From positions 992,001 to 1,056,000 of the forward strand of contig NZ_JAJSDZ010000009.1 of NCBI RefSeq assembly GCF_021272385.1: DNA of 64,000 nucleotides, given 5' to 3'. Each line of letters opens with the position of its first letter. Positions within the stretch are counted from its first letter, which is position 1. Positions 16,672-24,735 of the stretch are shown one piece after another. The stretch comes from Vibrio salinus. GTDB taxonomy: Bacteria > Pseudomonadota > Gammaproteobacteria > Enterobacterales > Vibrionaceae. Under the pieces are notes generated by a model. The model did no database searches, was not told the origin of the DNA, and saw only the letters and a program-made list of their open reading frames with translations. Made by a program: the position numbers and the translations under genes.

Positions 16672-17382
16672 CTATTGCATCAGTTGATGAAGATGTGCAT
16701 CTGGCAGGTTTTTGAGTTTTTTACTTTGCACCAGAAATAACTCAGCACAGGCCAGTGCATCACTGGCGGCAGAATGTGACAGATAACCGGGAAGCTGATA
16801 GTAGTGACGGAGATCATCCAGCTGATAACTGCTGTGTGCGCCACTTTTCCCGGCATAGCTAAACTGCTGCTCTATCCGTAATGTATCAATAAAATACGCA
16901 GGAAGATCTTCAATCTGATACTGGTTAGAAAAGTAGGCCTGAATAAATGCTTTTTCAATACAACACCCATGAGCAAGCACGACTTTACCGGTAATTCTTT
17001 CCAGAAGCCGGTTCATTCCTTCTGTTAACGTCATTCCCTGCGCGAGATCCTGAGGAGTCAGTCCATTTATTTGTGCCGATTCTGGTTTGATGTATTCTCC
17101 ATGGCATATGTACCATTCTTCTGAGCTGGCGAGATCAACCCTCTCCAGAGTCAAATCCACCATACCTATGGATAAGATTTTATCGGTATGGGCGTCTACG
17201 CCTGTGGTCTCAAAATCCAGTGCGACGAAACTTAATTCGTTCACTGGTGTTTCGCAATCTATAAAAGGTTGTTCTAAATAGTGCTTCAGAGGGGCTGGCC
17301 ATGAGCTATTAACGTTTATCGCTTGTCGCTTTTGCTCCGGAGTCCGCTGGTGGTGCCATTGTTTAAACCAATGCGAAAACAT
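16672..17382 (-). CDS. DEDDh 3'-5' exonuclease (DnaQ-like)
   Basis: The 236-residue protein has the DEDDh exonuclease motifs: ExoI FVALDFETTG (about residues 53-62), ExoII in VVLAHGCCIEKAFI, and ExoIII HSAASDALACAELF with the catalytic histidine. This resembles the epsilon subunit of DNA polymerase III, but it is a separate paralogue with an extra N-terminal segment of about 50 residues. It starts 2 bp after the DUF294 gene stop with GGGG upstream, so the two form an operon. In other vibrios this pair is found together, often near acetate metabolism genes (recalled, not checked). Its in vivo substrate is unknown. Confidence 0.85.
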   Translation of the reverse strand: MFSHWFKQWHHQRTPEQKRQAINVNSSWPAPLKHYLEQPFIDCETPVNELSFVALDFETTGVDAHTDKILSIGMVDLTLERVDLASSEEWYICHGEYIKPESAQINGLTPQDLAQGMTLTEGMNRLLERITGKVVLAHGCCIEKAFIQAYFSNQYQIEDLPAYFIDTLRIEQQFSYAGKSGAHSSYQLDDLRHYYQLPGYLSHSAASDALACAELFLVQSKKLKNLPDAHLHQLMQ

Positions 17383-17384
17383 AG

Positions 17385-19253
17385 TTATGCCCCTTTTACG
17401 AATTTCAGCTTCGCGACGTCTTGTAGTTCGCTGATGATTTTAAATGCTTCTTTTAGGTGCTTCCGTTCGAAACTGCTGAAATTATCGGGAGCAATGTGAT
17501 TGTCCGGGGTCGAACCGGAGAGAATCGCATTCAATTGGTGACGAAACCGTACCTGAGTAATAAAACGGTATGCACCTATGATATTTTCAGCGCTGTCTTT
17601 TGATAAGGTGCCGTGCTCTGCCGCATAACGGAAACGTTCTTCAGTTCCGGTCAGCGATCCGCCGGCAGACAGACTGAAAATACGTGCTAAATCAATGATC
17701 AGATTTAATGCGTATTTTTTTATATTTAGCGTGTTGCTGTTTTGTCCGCCTTTTTCCAGAACCAGATTATTGAAAATGCCCAATGGGGGCTGAGTGTCGA
17801 TCGCATCCCGAACCAGAGCTGGGATAAAATTTCGGCTTTTCTGAATACATTCATGCAGATGCTGCTGAATCTGATCGACGAACTCCCGGTTTCCGTGGAT
17901 GGCCCGGACTTCAAGAAACACACTGATGCTTAACAGTTTGTTATATTCCGGGCTGGCAATCCACTTCTGATAGTATTCTTTCCAGCGATGGATTGGTTGA
18001 CACCATTTGGGCGACGCTGCCATGTATTTCCCGTCACACAATGGGTAACCACAGGCGGCTAATCCGTTACATACCCGCATAGACAGGTGAGTAAAATACA
18101 GTTTGTGCTCTTCCGTTGTATCATCGGAAAGTACTATTGCACTGTCCTGATCGGATAACATGTGCACTTCATTTCTGGCATGGGAACCAGCCACCAGCCA
18201 GGCATAGTCACAGGGTGGCGGGCCAAGTAATTCTTCATTTAACTGTATTAGACGTCGGGTAAAGGCATCCATGATCATTGACATGACTCGGCCCTGGATT
18301 TCAGCGCTGACACCGCTTTCGACTAATGCCTGAAAAATCGTCTGCCGTTCTTCTTTTAATGCTGCCAGAGCATTAATAGAGCTGGCATATTTAATTTTTT
18401 CAATCAGGAACAGAGACTGAGTACGGTGATTATGAACAAGATGAGTCGTGGTCAGAAGTCCTTTGACCTGATCGCCATGGACTACAGGTAAGCAGCGAAT
18501 GTTGTACTGCAGCATAAGAGAAATGGCTTGAATGACTTTTGCATCTTCCTCAATCAGCACCGGGTTTGGGGTCATCACATTTGAGATAGACTCTCCGGTG
18601 TTGATATCGGCAGCAACGACCGAGCGGGTCATGTCACGGTCAGTGACCAGACCGACAATATCACCGTCTTTCATTACGACCGCACAGGAGCTGCGTTTTT
18701 TACCGCACATTGCCTGAGCGACACTTCGGATCGACTGGCTTTCTTCGACGATAGTGATGTTTTCGCTGGCAATTTCCCCAACGGTGCGGAAGAACAGGCC
18801 TTTTTCTTCCTTCCGGCATACGTATTTGACGGCAGAACTCAGTCGGATGTTGGCTTTAGCGGCAAAGTAGTCCGCAAATTCCGGATGGGCTTCACTGACT
18901 AGTTTAAGCTCTTCATGAGGAATCAGGTAGAGGAGAGAATCCTCAATAGCCTCGGCCTGATAGCCGTCTTCAGAATTATCCAGTGGTTCTAAAAAGGTAA
19001 ACCCAAACTGGTCATCCTGTCCCAGCCGGGCTCTCAGGTCTCCATTAGGTGTTCTTTGCTCAATTGCGCCTGTCCGGATGATATACAGAAAGCGATGGTC
19101 ACATAAGGCACTAAAACCAATGGTTTCACCTTTAACAAGGTATTTTACTTTGACAGAGTTAGCGATGCTTTCAACCACGGAGTCTGGCAATTTATCAAAA
19201 GGGTCTATTTTGATTAAAAAGTCATAGATATTTGGAGTGACGGATGTGCCCAT
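17385..19253 (-). CDS. cNMP-binding / CBS-pair / DUF294 nucleotidyltransferase-like protein
   Basis: A cytosolic 622-residue protein with three parts: a cyclic-nucleotide-binding-like domain (about 15-135), two CBS motifs (about 155-280, with AVVMKDGDIVGLVTDRDMTR and LPVVHGDQVKGLLTTTHLV), and a C-terminal DUF294 nucleotidyltransferase-like region. The latter has LVAGSHARNEVHMLSDQDSAIV (about 353-374, a GS...D.D motif) followed by a helical DUF294_C domain. This design resembles a nucleotide-controlled protein-nucleotidylylating enzyme (GlnD-like core). GAGG precedes the ATG by 7 bases. A KdgR-like box lies 14-32 bp upstream, beyond the kdgR terminator. Confidence 0.85.
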   Translation of the reverse strand: MGTSVTPNIYDFLIKIDPFDKLPDSVVESIANSVKVKYLVKGETIGFSALCDHRFLYIIRTGAIEQRTPNGDLRARLGQDDQFGFTFLEPLDNSEDGYQAEAIEDSLLYLIPHEELKLVSEAHPEFADYFAAKANIRLSSAVKYVCRKEEKGLFFRTVGEIASENITIVEESQSIRSVAQAMCGKKRSSCAVVMKDGDIVGLVTDRDMTRSVVAADINTGESISNVMTPNPVLIEEDAKVIQAISLMLQYNIRCLPVVHGDQVKGLLTTTHLVHNHRTQSLFLIEKIKYASSINALAALKEERQTIFQALVESGVSAEIQGRVMSMIMDAFTRRLIQLNEELLGPPPCDYAWLVAGSHARNEVHMLSDQDSAIVLSDDTTEEHKLYFTHLSMRVCNGLAACGYPLCDGKYMAASPKWCQPIHRWKEYYQKWIASPEYNKLLSISVFLEVRAIHGNREFVDQIQQHLHECIQKSRNFIPALVRDAIDTQPPLGIFNNLVLEKGGQNSNTLNIKKYALNLIIDLARIFSLSAGGSLTGTEERFRYAAEHGTLSKDSAENIIGAYRFITQVRFRHQLNAILSGSTPDNHIAPDNFSSFERKHLKEAFKIISELQDVAKLKFVKGA

Positions 19254-19266
19254 GGCTAACCTCTAT

Positions 19267-19285
19267 AATGAACCGGTGTTTCAAT
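19267..19285. promoter_or_regulatory. KdgR-like box before the DUF294 gene
   Basis: AATGAACCGGTGTTTCAAT agrees in 15 of 19 positions with the box before kdgK and in 16 of 19 with the distal box before the symporter. It lies between the kdgR terminator and the DUF294 start, so it should act on the DUF294-exonuclease operon. Confidence 0.6.
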
Positions 19286-19300
19286 ATTTAATAAAGTGGC

Positions 19301-19322
19301 AAAAAAAGCAGCTCTTCGCTGC
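19301..19322 (-). terminator. kdgR terminator
   Basis: On the minus strand, stem GCAGC/GCTGC with a 5-base loop followed by seven T residues, 17 bp after the kdgR stop. It separates kdgR from the DUF294 gene. Confidence 0.7.
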
Positions 19323-19338
19323 CTTTTGTTTCTTCTGT

Positions 19339-20121
19339 TTACGCCGGGTAGCTATGGTAGCCCAGTTGTTCAGAAATATTTTTGCCGGCCTGATGCATTA
19401 ATCGGACGTAATATTCCATGCGTTTTTCATCAAAGCGAATAGTCGGAAATGAGATGGATAGCCCTGCTATAATTTGACCAAACCGATCATAGATCGGTGC
19501 TGCAATACAACGAAGACCAGGTTCTTGTTCTTCGTTATCTTCTGCATAATGTAAATCACGTACTTTTGCCAGCTCGATTAATACCTGATCGGTATTTTCC
19601 AGTGTTTTCTTTGTGTGTTTGATGAATTCAACATCGCTTAAAACGTCCCGGATAAAGCTTTCATCACGTTCAGAGAGCAGCATTTTACCAATGGCTGTGC
19701 TGTACAAAGGATTACGGCGGCCTATACGGGACTGCATACGAAGGTTGTAGCCGGAGTCAATTTTGTGAATATAAATGATGGCATTTTCATCCAAAGCTCC
19801 CAAATGCAGAGCTTCGTTAGTCTGTTCTGATATGTAGCGCATTTCTTTATCTGCCAATTCAATCAGATCGACATATTCTAATGACTTTGCCCCTAGCTCG
19901 AACATTTTAAGTGTCAGAGAGTATTTATCTGCTTCACCTTCCTGAGAAACATATCCTAAAGACTTCATCGTCTGCAGAAAACGGTAAGTTGTTGCTTTGG
20001 ACATCATAAGGCGTTGTGACAGTTCTGAGACACCGATGGCTTTTTGTTCACCAAGGGCCTGAAGAATATGAAATACTTTTAGTACTGATGAAACTGCTTC
20101 AGGCGGAGTCGATTTTTCCAT
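19339..20121 (-). CDS. kdgR: IclR-family repressor of pectin catabolism
   Basis: The 260-residue protein has an IclR winged helix (about residues 9-70: SVLKVFHILQAL ... ATTYRFLQTMKSLGYV) and an IclR effector domain with the QSRIGRRNPLYSTAIGK and EEQEPGLRCIAAP motifs, as in KdgR. KdgR represses pectin genes and is released by 2-keto-3-deoxygluconate (family knowledge). It is divergent from kduD; the 259-bp gap holds two related palindromic direct repeats. Downstream, its terminator and a KdgR-like box precede DUF294. Confidence 0.92.
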   Translation of the reverse strand: MEKSTPPEAVSSVLKVFHILQALGEQKAIGVSELSQRLMMSKATTYRFLQTMKSLGYVSQEGEADKYSLTLKMFELGAKSLEYVDLIELADKEMRYISEQTNEALHLGALDENAIIYIHKIDSGYNLRMQSRIGRRNPLYSTAIGKMLLSERDESFIRDVLSDVEFIKHTKKTLENTDQVLIELAKVRDLHYAEDNEEQEPGLRCIAAPIYDRFGQIIAGLSISFPTIRFDEKRMEYYVRLMHQAGKNISEQLGYHSYPA

Positions 20122-20181
20122 TTTTATCCCTTCAATTCTTAGTTTTCTTTATTATATCGCTGAATTTCTTAAGAACCAGTA

Positions 20182-20206
20182 TTTTTAAAATACCTTTTCA
20201 AAAATT
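20182..20206. promoter_or_regulatory. palindromic direct repeat 1 in kdgR-kduD gap
   Basis: TTTTTAAAATACCTTTTC followed by AAAAATT; it recurs at 20255-20279 with three mismatches over 25 bp. On the other strand it reads TGAAA-AGGTA-TTTTA, related to but shorter-spaced than the 19-bp KdgR boxes elsewhere. It overlaps a perfect TTTCAAA/TTTGAAA inverted repeat (20196-20211). Confidence 0.45.
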
Positions 20207-20254
20207 TGAAACCACGCACTCATAAAGATCAAAAAAACACGATCCCAGTCAATT

Positions 20255-20279
20255 TTTTTAAAACAGCTTTTCAAAAATT
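20255..20279. promoter_or_regulatory. palindromic direct repeat 2 in kdgR-kduD gap
   Basis: TTTTTAAAACAGCTTTTC followed by AAAAATT, 73 bp (seven turns) from copy 1. TTTTAAAACAGCTTTTCAAA is nearly symmetric. It probably binds KdgR or a co-regulator at the kduD promoter. Confidence 0.45.
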
Positions 20280-20380
20280 ATTTGCAAACGTTTTTTTTTT
20301 GAGTAAAGATAGGACATACAACGTGAGGCAACGACGAATTGTCGGGTCTCGACATTACCTACTACACTGAGGAAAGCGAT

Positions 20381-21142
20381 ATGTTTCTTGATTCATTTAA
20401 CCTAGAAGGAAAAGTGGCCATCGTTACAGGTTGTGACACCGGTCTTGGTCAAGGTATGGCGCTTGGTCTTGCAAAAGCAGGCTGTGACATTGTTGGTGTT
20501 AACATTGTTGAGCCAACAGACACCATTGAAAAAATAAAAGCTGAAGGTCGAAAATTTATTGATATTCGTGCCAATCTGATGAAGCTGGACGATATTCCAA
20601 CAATTGTTGATCGTGCTGTTACTGAATTTGGTCGTATTGATATTTTGGTTAATAATGCCGGTATTATTCGTCGTAATGATGCTATCGAATTTTCTGAGCA
20701 AGACTGGGATGACGTAATGAACATCAATATTAAGTCTGTGTTCTTTATGTCTCAGGCTGTCGCAAAACAGTTCATTGCTCAGGGCGAAGGCGGTAAAATC
20801 ATCAACGTAGCTTCTATGCTTTCTTTCCAGGGAGGCATTCGTGTTCCGTCATACACTGCTTCTAAGAGTGGTGTAATGGGCGTAACCCGTTTGATGGCAA
20901 ATGAATGGGCAAGTCACGGTATTAATGTAAATGCAATCGCACCTGGATACATGGCAACGAATAATACAGCGGCATTACGTGCAGATGAGCAGCGTAGTAA
21001 GGAAATTTTAGATCGTATTCCAGCAGCCCGTTGGGGAACGCCTGAAGATCTTGCCGGTCCTTGTGTATTCCTGGCTTCAAAAGCAGCCGATTATATTAGT
21101 GGTTATACCATTGCAGTTGATGGCGGTTGGCTGGCACGCTAG
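20381..21142 (+). CDS. kduD: 2-dehydro-3-deoxy-D-gluconate 5-dehydrogenase
   Basis: The 253-residue short-chain dehydrogenase has TGCDTGLGQGMA (cofactor glycine motif), NNAGI, the catalytic serine in NVASM and YTASK tyrosine-lysine, and the KduD-specific end YISGYTIAVDGGWLAR. It reduces 2,5-diketo-3-deoxygluconate (DKII) to 2-keto-3-deoxygluconate. A longer frame opens at 20339, but the ATG at 20381 has GAGGAAAG at proper distance and gives the standard KduD start MFLDSFNLEGKVAIVTG. It begins the kduD-ygjV-kdgF-isomerase run, all on one strand with gaps of 7-42 bp. Confidence 0.94.
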   Translation: MFLDSFNLEGKVAIVTGCDTGLGQGMALGLAKAGCDIVGVNIVEPTDTIEKIKAEGRKFIDIRANLMKLDDIPTIVDRAVTEFGRIDILVNNAGIIRRNDAIEFSEQDWDDVMNINIKSVFFMSQAVAKQFIAQGEGGKIINVASMLSFQGGIRVPSYTASKSGVMGVTRLMANEWASHGINVNAIAPGYMATNNTAALRADEQRSKEILDRIPAARWGTPEDLAGPCVFLASKAADYISGYTIAVDGGWLAR

Positions 21143-21165
21143 TCCGTTAGAGAGAAGGTGGTTGT

Positions 21166-21687
21166 GTGGATAACGCAATATTAGCGCAGTTCGTAGGGTT
21201 CATTAGTTTTGGTTTGGGATTGTCGGTCTTCTACCAGAAAAATGATAAGCGCTTAAAAATCTTAATGTTGATTTTTAATCTTACTCACCTTCTCCATTTT
21301 TTATTGCTCGGTTCGATGGTATCTGCGCTCAGCGCGTTACTGTCGGCCTTAAGAACGACCACAGCAATATTTATTTCGTCAAAAAAAGTTGCGGTGTTCT
21401 TTATTGCAATTAGCCTGGTTAGTGGTTATTGGATGGCAGAACATTGGTGGGATATGTGGTCGGTTGTCGGAACGGCAATTGGTACATACTCGGTGTTTTG
21501 CTTATCTGGTATTGTGATGCGCATTGGTTTTCTTCTGGGCGCATCGTGCTGGTTAACCAACAACATTCTGGTGGGGTCGATTGGAGGAACACTACTGGAA
21601 ATGACGTTGATTGCAATGAACTTACTGACAATATACCGTTTATATCGTCAGCAAATGAAGTCTATGATTAAACAATCAGGTTATTAG
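21166..21687 (+). CDS. YgjV-family inner-membrane protein
   Basis: A 173-residue protein with about six predicted membrane helices, starting at GTG (MDNAILAQFVGFISFGLG) with AGAAGG upstream. It resembles the YgjV/DUF-type family of small integral membrane proteins, which has no established activity. Its place between kduD and kdgF, with 23 and 7 bp gaps, makes it part of the pectin operon. A role in uptake or efflux of a pathway intermediate is possible but not shown. The helix-breaking WMAEHWWDMW segment lies mid-protein. Confidence 0.75.
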   Translation: MDNAILAQFVGFISFGLGLSVFYQKNDKRLKILMLIFNLTHLLHFLLLGSMVSALSALLSALRTTTAIFISSKKVAVFFIAISLVSGYWMAEHWWDMWSVVGTAIGTYSVFCLSGIVMRIGFLLGASCWLTNNILVGSIGGTLLEMTLIAMNLLTIYRLYRQQMKSMIKQSGY

Positions 21688-21694
21688 GTGAACT

Positions 21695-22015
21695 ATGTTC
21701 GTATTTAACAATGACATTCCAATGGAAGATCTGGGAGAAGGCGTTTCACGCAAAGTACTGGCATATAGCGATAATATCATGTCAGTGGAAGTTCACTTTG
21801 AAAAAGGTGCTATCGGCGCGATGCACTCACATCCTCATGAGCAATTGACTTACGTGTTGTCAGGAGCATTTGAATTTACTATCGGTGGTGAAACGAAAGT
21901 TGTCAGAACCGGTGACACACTATACAAAGAGCCAAACATTGAGCATGGCTGCGTTTGTTTAGAAGCGGGTGTTCTTATTGATACATTCACCCCTATGCGC
22001 AAAGATTTTGTTTAA
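21695..22015 (+). CDS. kdgF: cupin enzyme linearising unsaturated uronates
   Basis: The 106-residue cupin has metal-binding residues in HSHPHEQLTYVLSG and the later PNIEHGCVC histidine, matching KdgF. KdgF converts 4,5-unsaturated galacturonate (or 4-deoxy alginate uronate) to the linear 5-keto-4-deoxyuronate (DKI), making a spontaneous step fast. It starts 7 bp after the ygjV-like stop with AGGTG before the ATG. Length is as usual for the family. It feeds the isomerase encoded next. Confidence 0.9.
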   Translation: MFVFNNDIPMEDLGEGVSRKVLAYSDNIMSVEVHFEKGAIGAMHSHPHEQLTYVLSGAFEFTIGGETKVVRTGDTLYKEPNIEHGCVCLEAGVLIDTFTPMRKDFV

Positions 22016-22031
22016 GAATTGAAATTGGAAT

Positions 22032-22046
22032 GCGGGTTGGTCCCGC
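22032..22046 (+). promoter_or_regulatory. hairpin abutting the isomerase ribosome-binding site
   Basis: GCGGG-TTGGT-CCCGC stem-loop whose last base is next to the AGGAG Shine-Dalgarno at 22047-22051. It may protect a processed mRNA end or tune translation initiation. Confidence 0.4.
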
Positions 22047-22057
22047 AGGAGTAATAC

Positions 22058-22693
22058 ATGAAAATTGCACTAATGATGGAAAACAGCCAGGCAGCGAAAA
22101 ACGCGATGGTGGCTGGAGAATTAAAATCTGTAGCAGGTGGTCTTGGACACGATGTCTTCAACCTTGGAATGGTAGATGAAAATGACCATCACCTTACTTA
22201 CATCCATTTGGGGATCATGGCCAGTATTCTACTAAATTCAAAAGCAGTGGATTTCGTAGTAACAGGTTGTGGAACCGGTCAGGGCGCGATGATGTCATGT
22301 AACATGCATCCGGGCGTGGTCTGTGGTTATTGCCTGGAACCTTCTGATGCTTTCTTGTTTAACCAGATTAACAATGGTAACGCGCTGGCGCTGGCTTTTG
22401 CAAAAGGTTTTGGTTGGGCTGGTGAATTGAACGTTCGTTACATCTTTGAGAAAGCATTTACAGGTCCTCGTGGAGAAGGTTATCCGGTTGAGCGTGCTGA
22501 ACCACAAAAACGTAATGCCTCTATTCTTAATGGTGTGAAAGCTGCTGTTTCAAAAGATGTACTGGAAGGGTTGCGGTCAATTGATCAGGAATTAGTGAAA
22601 ACTGCAGTTGGTAGTACTCGTTTCCAAGAATGTTTCTTTGCGCACTGTCAGGTGCCGGAGATTGCTGAGTATGTGAAGTCTTTACTAGACTAA
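22058..22693 (+). CDS. RpiB/LacA/LacB-family sugar isomerase, likely DKI isomerase (DhuI-type)
   Basis: The 211-residue protein begins MKIALMMENSQAAKN and has the RpiB-fold TGCGTGQGAMMS phosphate-loop-like motif (about residues 69-80) and GNALALAFAKG. RpiB-family enzymes named DhuI replace KduI in some bacteria and isomerise 4-deoxy-L-threo-5-hexosulose uronate (DKI) to DKII. There is no kduI in this cluster, and kdgF and kduD flank it functionally, so this gene probably supplies that step. It has a C-terminal extension of about 60 residues beyond classical RpiB. AGGAG precedes the ATG. Confidence 0.82.
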   Translation: MKIALMMENSQAAKNAMVAGELKSVAGGLGHDVFNLGMVDENDHHLTYIHLGIMASILLNSKAVDFVVTGCGTGQGAMMSCNMHPGVVCGYCLEPSDAFLFNQINNGNALALAFAKGFGWAGELNVRYIFEKAFTGPRGEGYPVERAEPQKRNASILNGVKAAVSKDVLEGLRSIDQELVKTAVGSTRFQECFFAHCQVPEIAEYVKSLLD

Positions 22694-22722
22694 ACAGCAC
22701 TCTTTTATCGGGAAGTAAGTTC

Positions 22723-22749
22723 AAGCCAGCCATTGAGCTGGCTTTTTTT
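22723..22749 (+). terminator. rho-independent terminator
   Basis: AAGCCAGC-CATTGA-GCTGGCTT followed by five further T residues, 30 bp after the isomerase stop. It ends the kduD operon. Confidence 0.85.
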
Positions 22750-22786
22750 ATGCCTTGTTATATCTGATTATCTGAGAAGAGAGAAC

Positions 22787-23698
22787 ATGTCTACTGAACC
22801 GATTATTTCGATGAGAACCTGGTTTCCTGATCAGCTTGTTATTCCTTTGTGGCCGGAACCGGACGCCATGCCTGAAATGCAGCAGTGTTATCAGGAAAGA
22901 AGTTCTGATCCTGAAAGACCTGACCGGGCAGTTCTTAATATTACCCGCCCGGAGATTGTTGTATTTAAGCCTGAACATCCGAATGGTATCGGAATTCTTT
23001 TGTTGCCCGGAGGTGGTTATCAGCGAGTGGCGGTTGACCGGGAAGGAACCGATACGGCCCGAGTTTTAAATAAGGCCGGATTTACAGTATTTGTGATGAC
23101 ATACCGGATGCCGAACGAAGGACATTATTTAGGGCCATTAACGCCGTTGGCTGACGCTCAGAGGGCGATACGTCTGATTCGTTATTTGCCTGCCGCCCAC
23201 TATTTATCTCATGTTGGTGTTTTGGGATTTTCTGCCGGAGGGCATGTAGCGGCAAGTTTAGCGTTACAATATGCCAAAAATCTGTATCCGGCACAGGACA
23301 GAGCCGACAGTCTGGAAACCAGGCCTGATTTTTGTGCACTTATGTATCCCGTGATTAGTATGGACAGCACGATTGCTCATGTGGGGTCAAAAACAGAATT
23401 GCTCGGTTCATTGGAAAATGATGAAGATATTACGCTTTTTTCTTTAGAAAAACAGGTCAGTGTATCGGTAGCACCGTGTTTTATTTTGCATGCCAGCGAT
23501 GATGAATCAGTAGTAGCTGAGAACAGCATAGTATTCTGGCAAGCGCTAAGAGAGTATGGCATTGCTGCAGAAATGCATTTGTTTGAAAAGGGCGGTCATG
23601 GATTCGGAATACAGGGAACCGAAGGACTTCCTGTTGCTATGTGGCCTGAATTATTAGCAGATTGGTTACAAAAATGTTGTCAGGAATGTGTTGGGTAG
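22787..23698 (+). CDS. paeX: alpha/beta-hydrolase, probable pectin acetylesterase
   Basis: A 303-residue esterase with the oxyanion-hole LLPGGGYQRVA (about residues 69-79), the nucleophile GFSAGGHVAAS, the acid region LHASDDESV and final histidine in KGGHGFGIQG. No signal peptide is seen from the ATG at 22787, which has AGAAGAGAG upstream; an earlier in-frame start is ignored because it overlaps the terminator stem. It resembles PaeX, which removes acetyl groups from oligogalacturonides. Its place between the isomerase and kdgK supports this. Cytoplasmic action on imported oligomers is inferred. Confidence 0.75.
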   Translation: MSTEPIISMRTWFPDQLVIPLWPEPDAMPEMQQCYQERSSDPERPDRAVLNITRPEIVVFKPEHPNGIGILLLPGGGYQRVAVDREGTDTARVLNKAGFTVFVMTYRMPNEGHYLGPLTPLADAQRAIRLIRYLPAAHYLSHVGVLGFSAGGHVAASLALQYAKNLYPAQDRADSLETRPDFCALMYPVISMDSTIAHVGSKTELLGSLENDEDITLFSLEKQVSVSVAPCFILHASDDESVVAENSIVFWQALREYGIAAEMHLFEKGGHGFGIQGTEGLPVAMWPELLADWLQKCCQECVG

Positions 23699-23715
23699 AT
23701 CTAAGTCACAAAATA

Positions 23716-23734
23716 AATGAACCGTTGTTTTATT
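23716..23734. promoter_or_regulatory. KdgR-like box before kdgK
   Basis: AATGAACCGTTGTTTTATT, 62 bp before the kdgK ATG. It shares AATGAACCG and TGTTTT with the boxes before the DUF294 gene (C at the fourth T) and the symporter. Confidence 0.6.
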
Positions 23735-23795
23735 TTTATTGTTAAATGTTGTTGTTATTGTAATAATAACAACAACGAATACTGAGGAGATCCCC

Positions 23796-24725
23796 ATGAA
23801 TCCAGTTAGCCGTGTTGCCATTATCGGTGAATGTATGGTGGAACTAAAAAAAAATAACGGTGTACTACAGCAAGGATTTGGTGGCGATACACTAAATACG
23901 GCTGTGTATTTGTCCCGTTTAACCAGAAAACAGGGTATTGAAACATCTTACGTAACCGGCTTAGGGCGTGATCCGTTTAGCCGTGAAATGCTGGCGGCAT
24001 GGCAGGAAGAAGGTATCAATACAGAAATGGTTTATCTTTCTGAGGATAAATTGCCTGGTGTTTACGCAATTGAAACTGCAGATGATGGCGAACGTAGCTT
24101 CTTTTACTGGCGTAATGATGCCGCGGCTAAATATTGGCTGAGAGACTGTGCATTGTTATCTCTTGTAAAAGCCTTGTGTCAGCATCAGATGATTTATCTT
24201 AGTGGGATCAGCCTTGCCATTATTTCTGAAGATTGCAGACAAATGTTGATTGAGTTACTGACGATGTGTCGTCAAAAAGGTGTGAAAATTGCCTTTGATA
24301 ACAATTTTCGTCCAAAACTCTGGGCGAGTACAACAGAAGCCCGTGATTTTTATTCTGAAATTCTCAGTATCACCGATATTGCGTTTTTGACTTTTGATGA
24401 TGAAGTTATGCTATGGGGTGATAAACACGAAGATGAAGCAATCAGCCGTACGAAAAACTTCGGCGTAAAAGAAATCGTGGTAAAACGCGGAGCAGAAGCG
24501 TGCTTTGTTGTAACTCAAGAGAATCAATACTCAGTTGCAGCGGTCAAAGTCGATGCGGTTGTTGATACCACTGCCGCCGGAGACTCTTTTAGCGCCGGTT
24601 ATCTTGCCAAACGAATTTTAGGCGGAGACGAAAAAGAGTCTGCGTTGGCCGGGCACAAAGTGGCTGGTACCGTTATTCAGCATCGTGGTGCAATCATTCC
24701 ACGAGAAGTGACACCTATTATCTAA
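23796..24725 (+). CDS. kdgK: 2-dehydro-3-deoxygluconokinase
   Basis: A 309-residue PfkB-family kinase: IGECMVELK start, substrate-site GFGGDTLNTAVYLSRL (about residues 25-40), and the C-terminal VDTTAAGDSFSAGYL with the catalytic aspartate. It phosphorylates 2-keto-3-deoxygluconate to KDPG. An earlier in-frame start at 23739 is rejected: TGAGGAGA stands properly before the ATG at 23796 and the extra N terminus is low-complexity. It is 10 bp before kdgA. KdgR box upstream. Confidence 0.93.
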   Translation: MNPVSRVAIIGECMVELKKNNGVLQQGFGGDTLNTAVYLSRLTRKQGIETSYVTGLGRDPFSREMLAAWQEEGINTEMVYLSEDKLPGVYAIETADDGERSFFYWRNDAAAKYWLRDCALLSLVKALCQHQMIYLSGISLAIISEDCRQMLIELLTMCRQKGVKIAFDNNFRPKLWASTTEARDFYSEILSITDIAFLTFDDEVMLWGDKHEDEAISRTKNFGVKEIVVKRGAEACFVVTQENQYSVAAVKVDAVVDTTAAGDSFSAGYLAKRILGGDEKESALAGHKVAGTVIQHRGAIIPREVTPII

Positions 24726-24735
24726 GGAACGTAAA

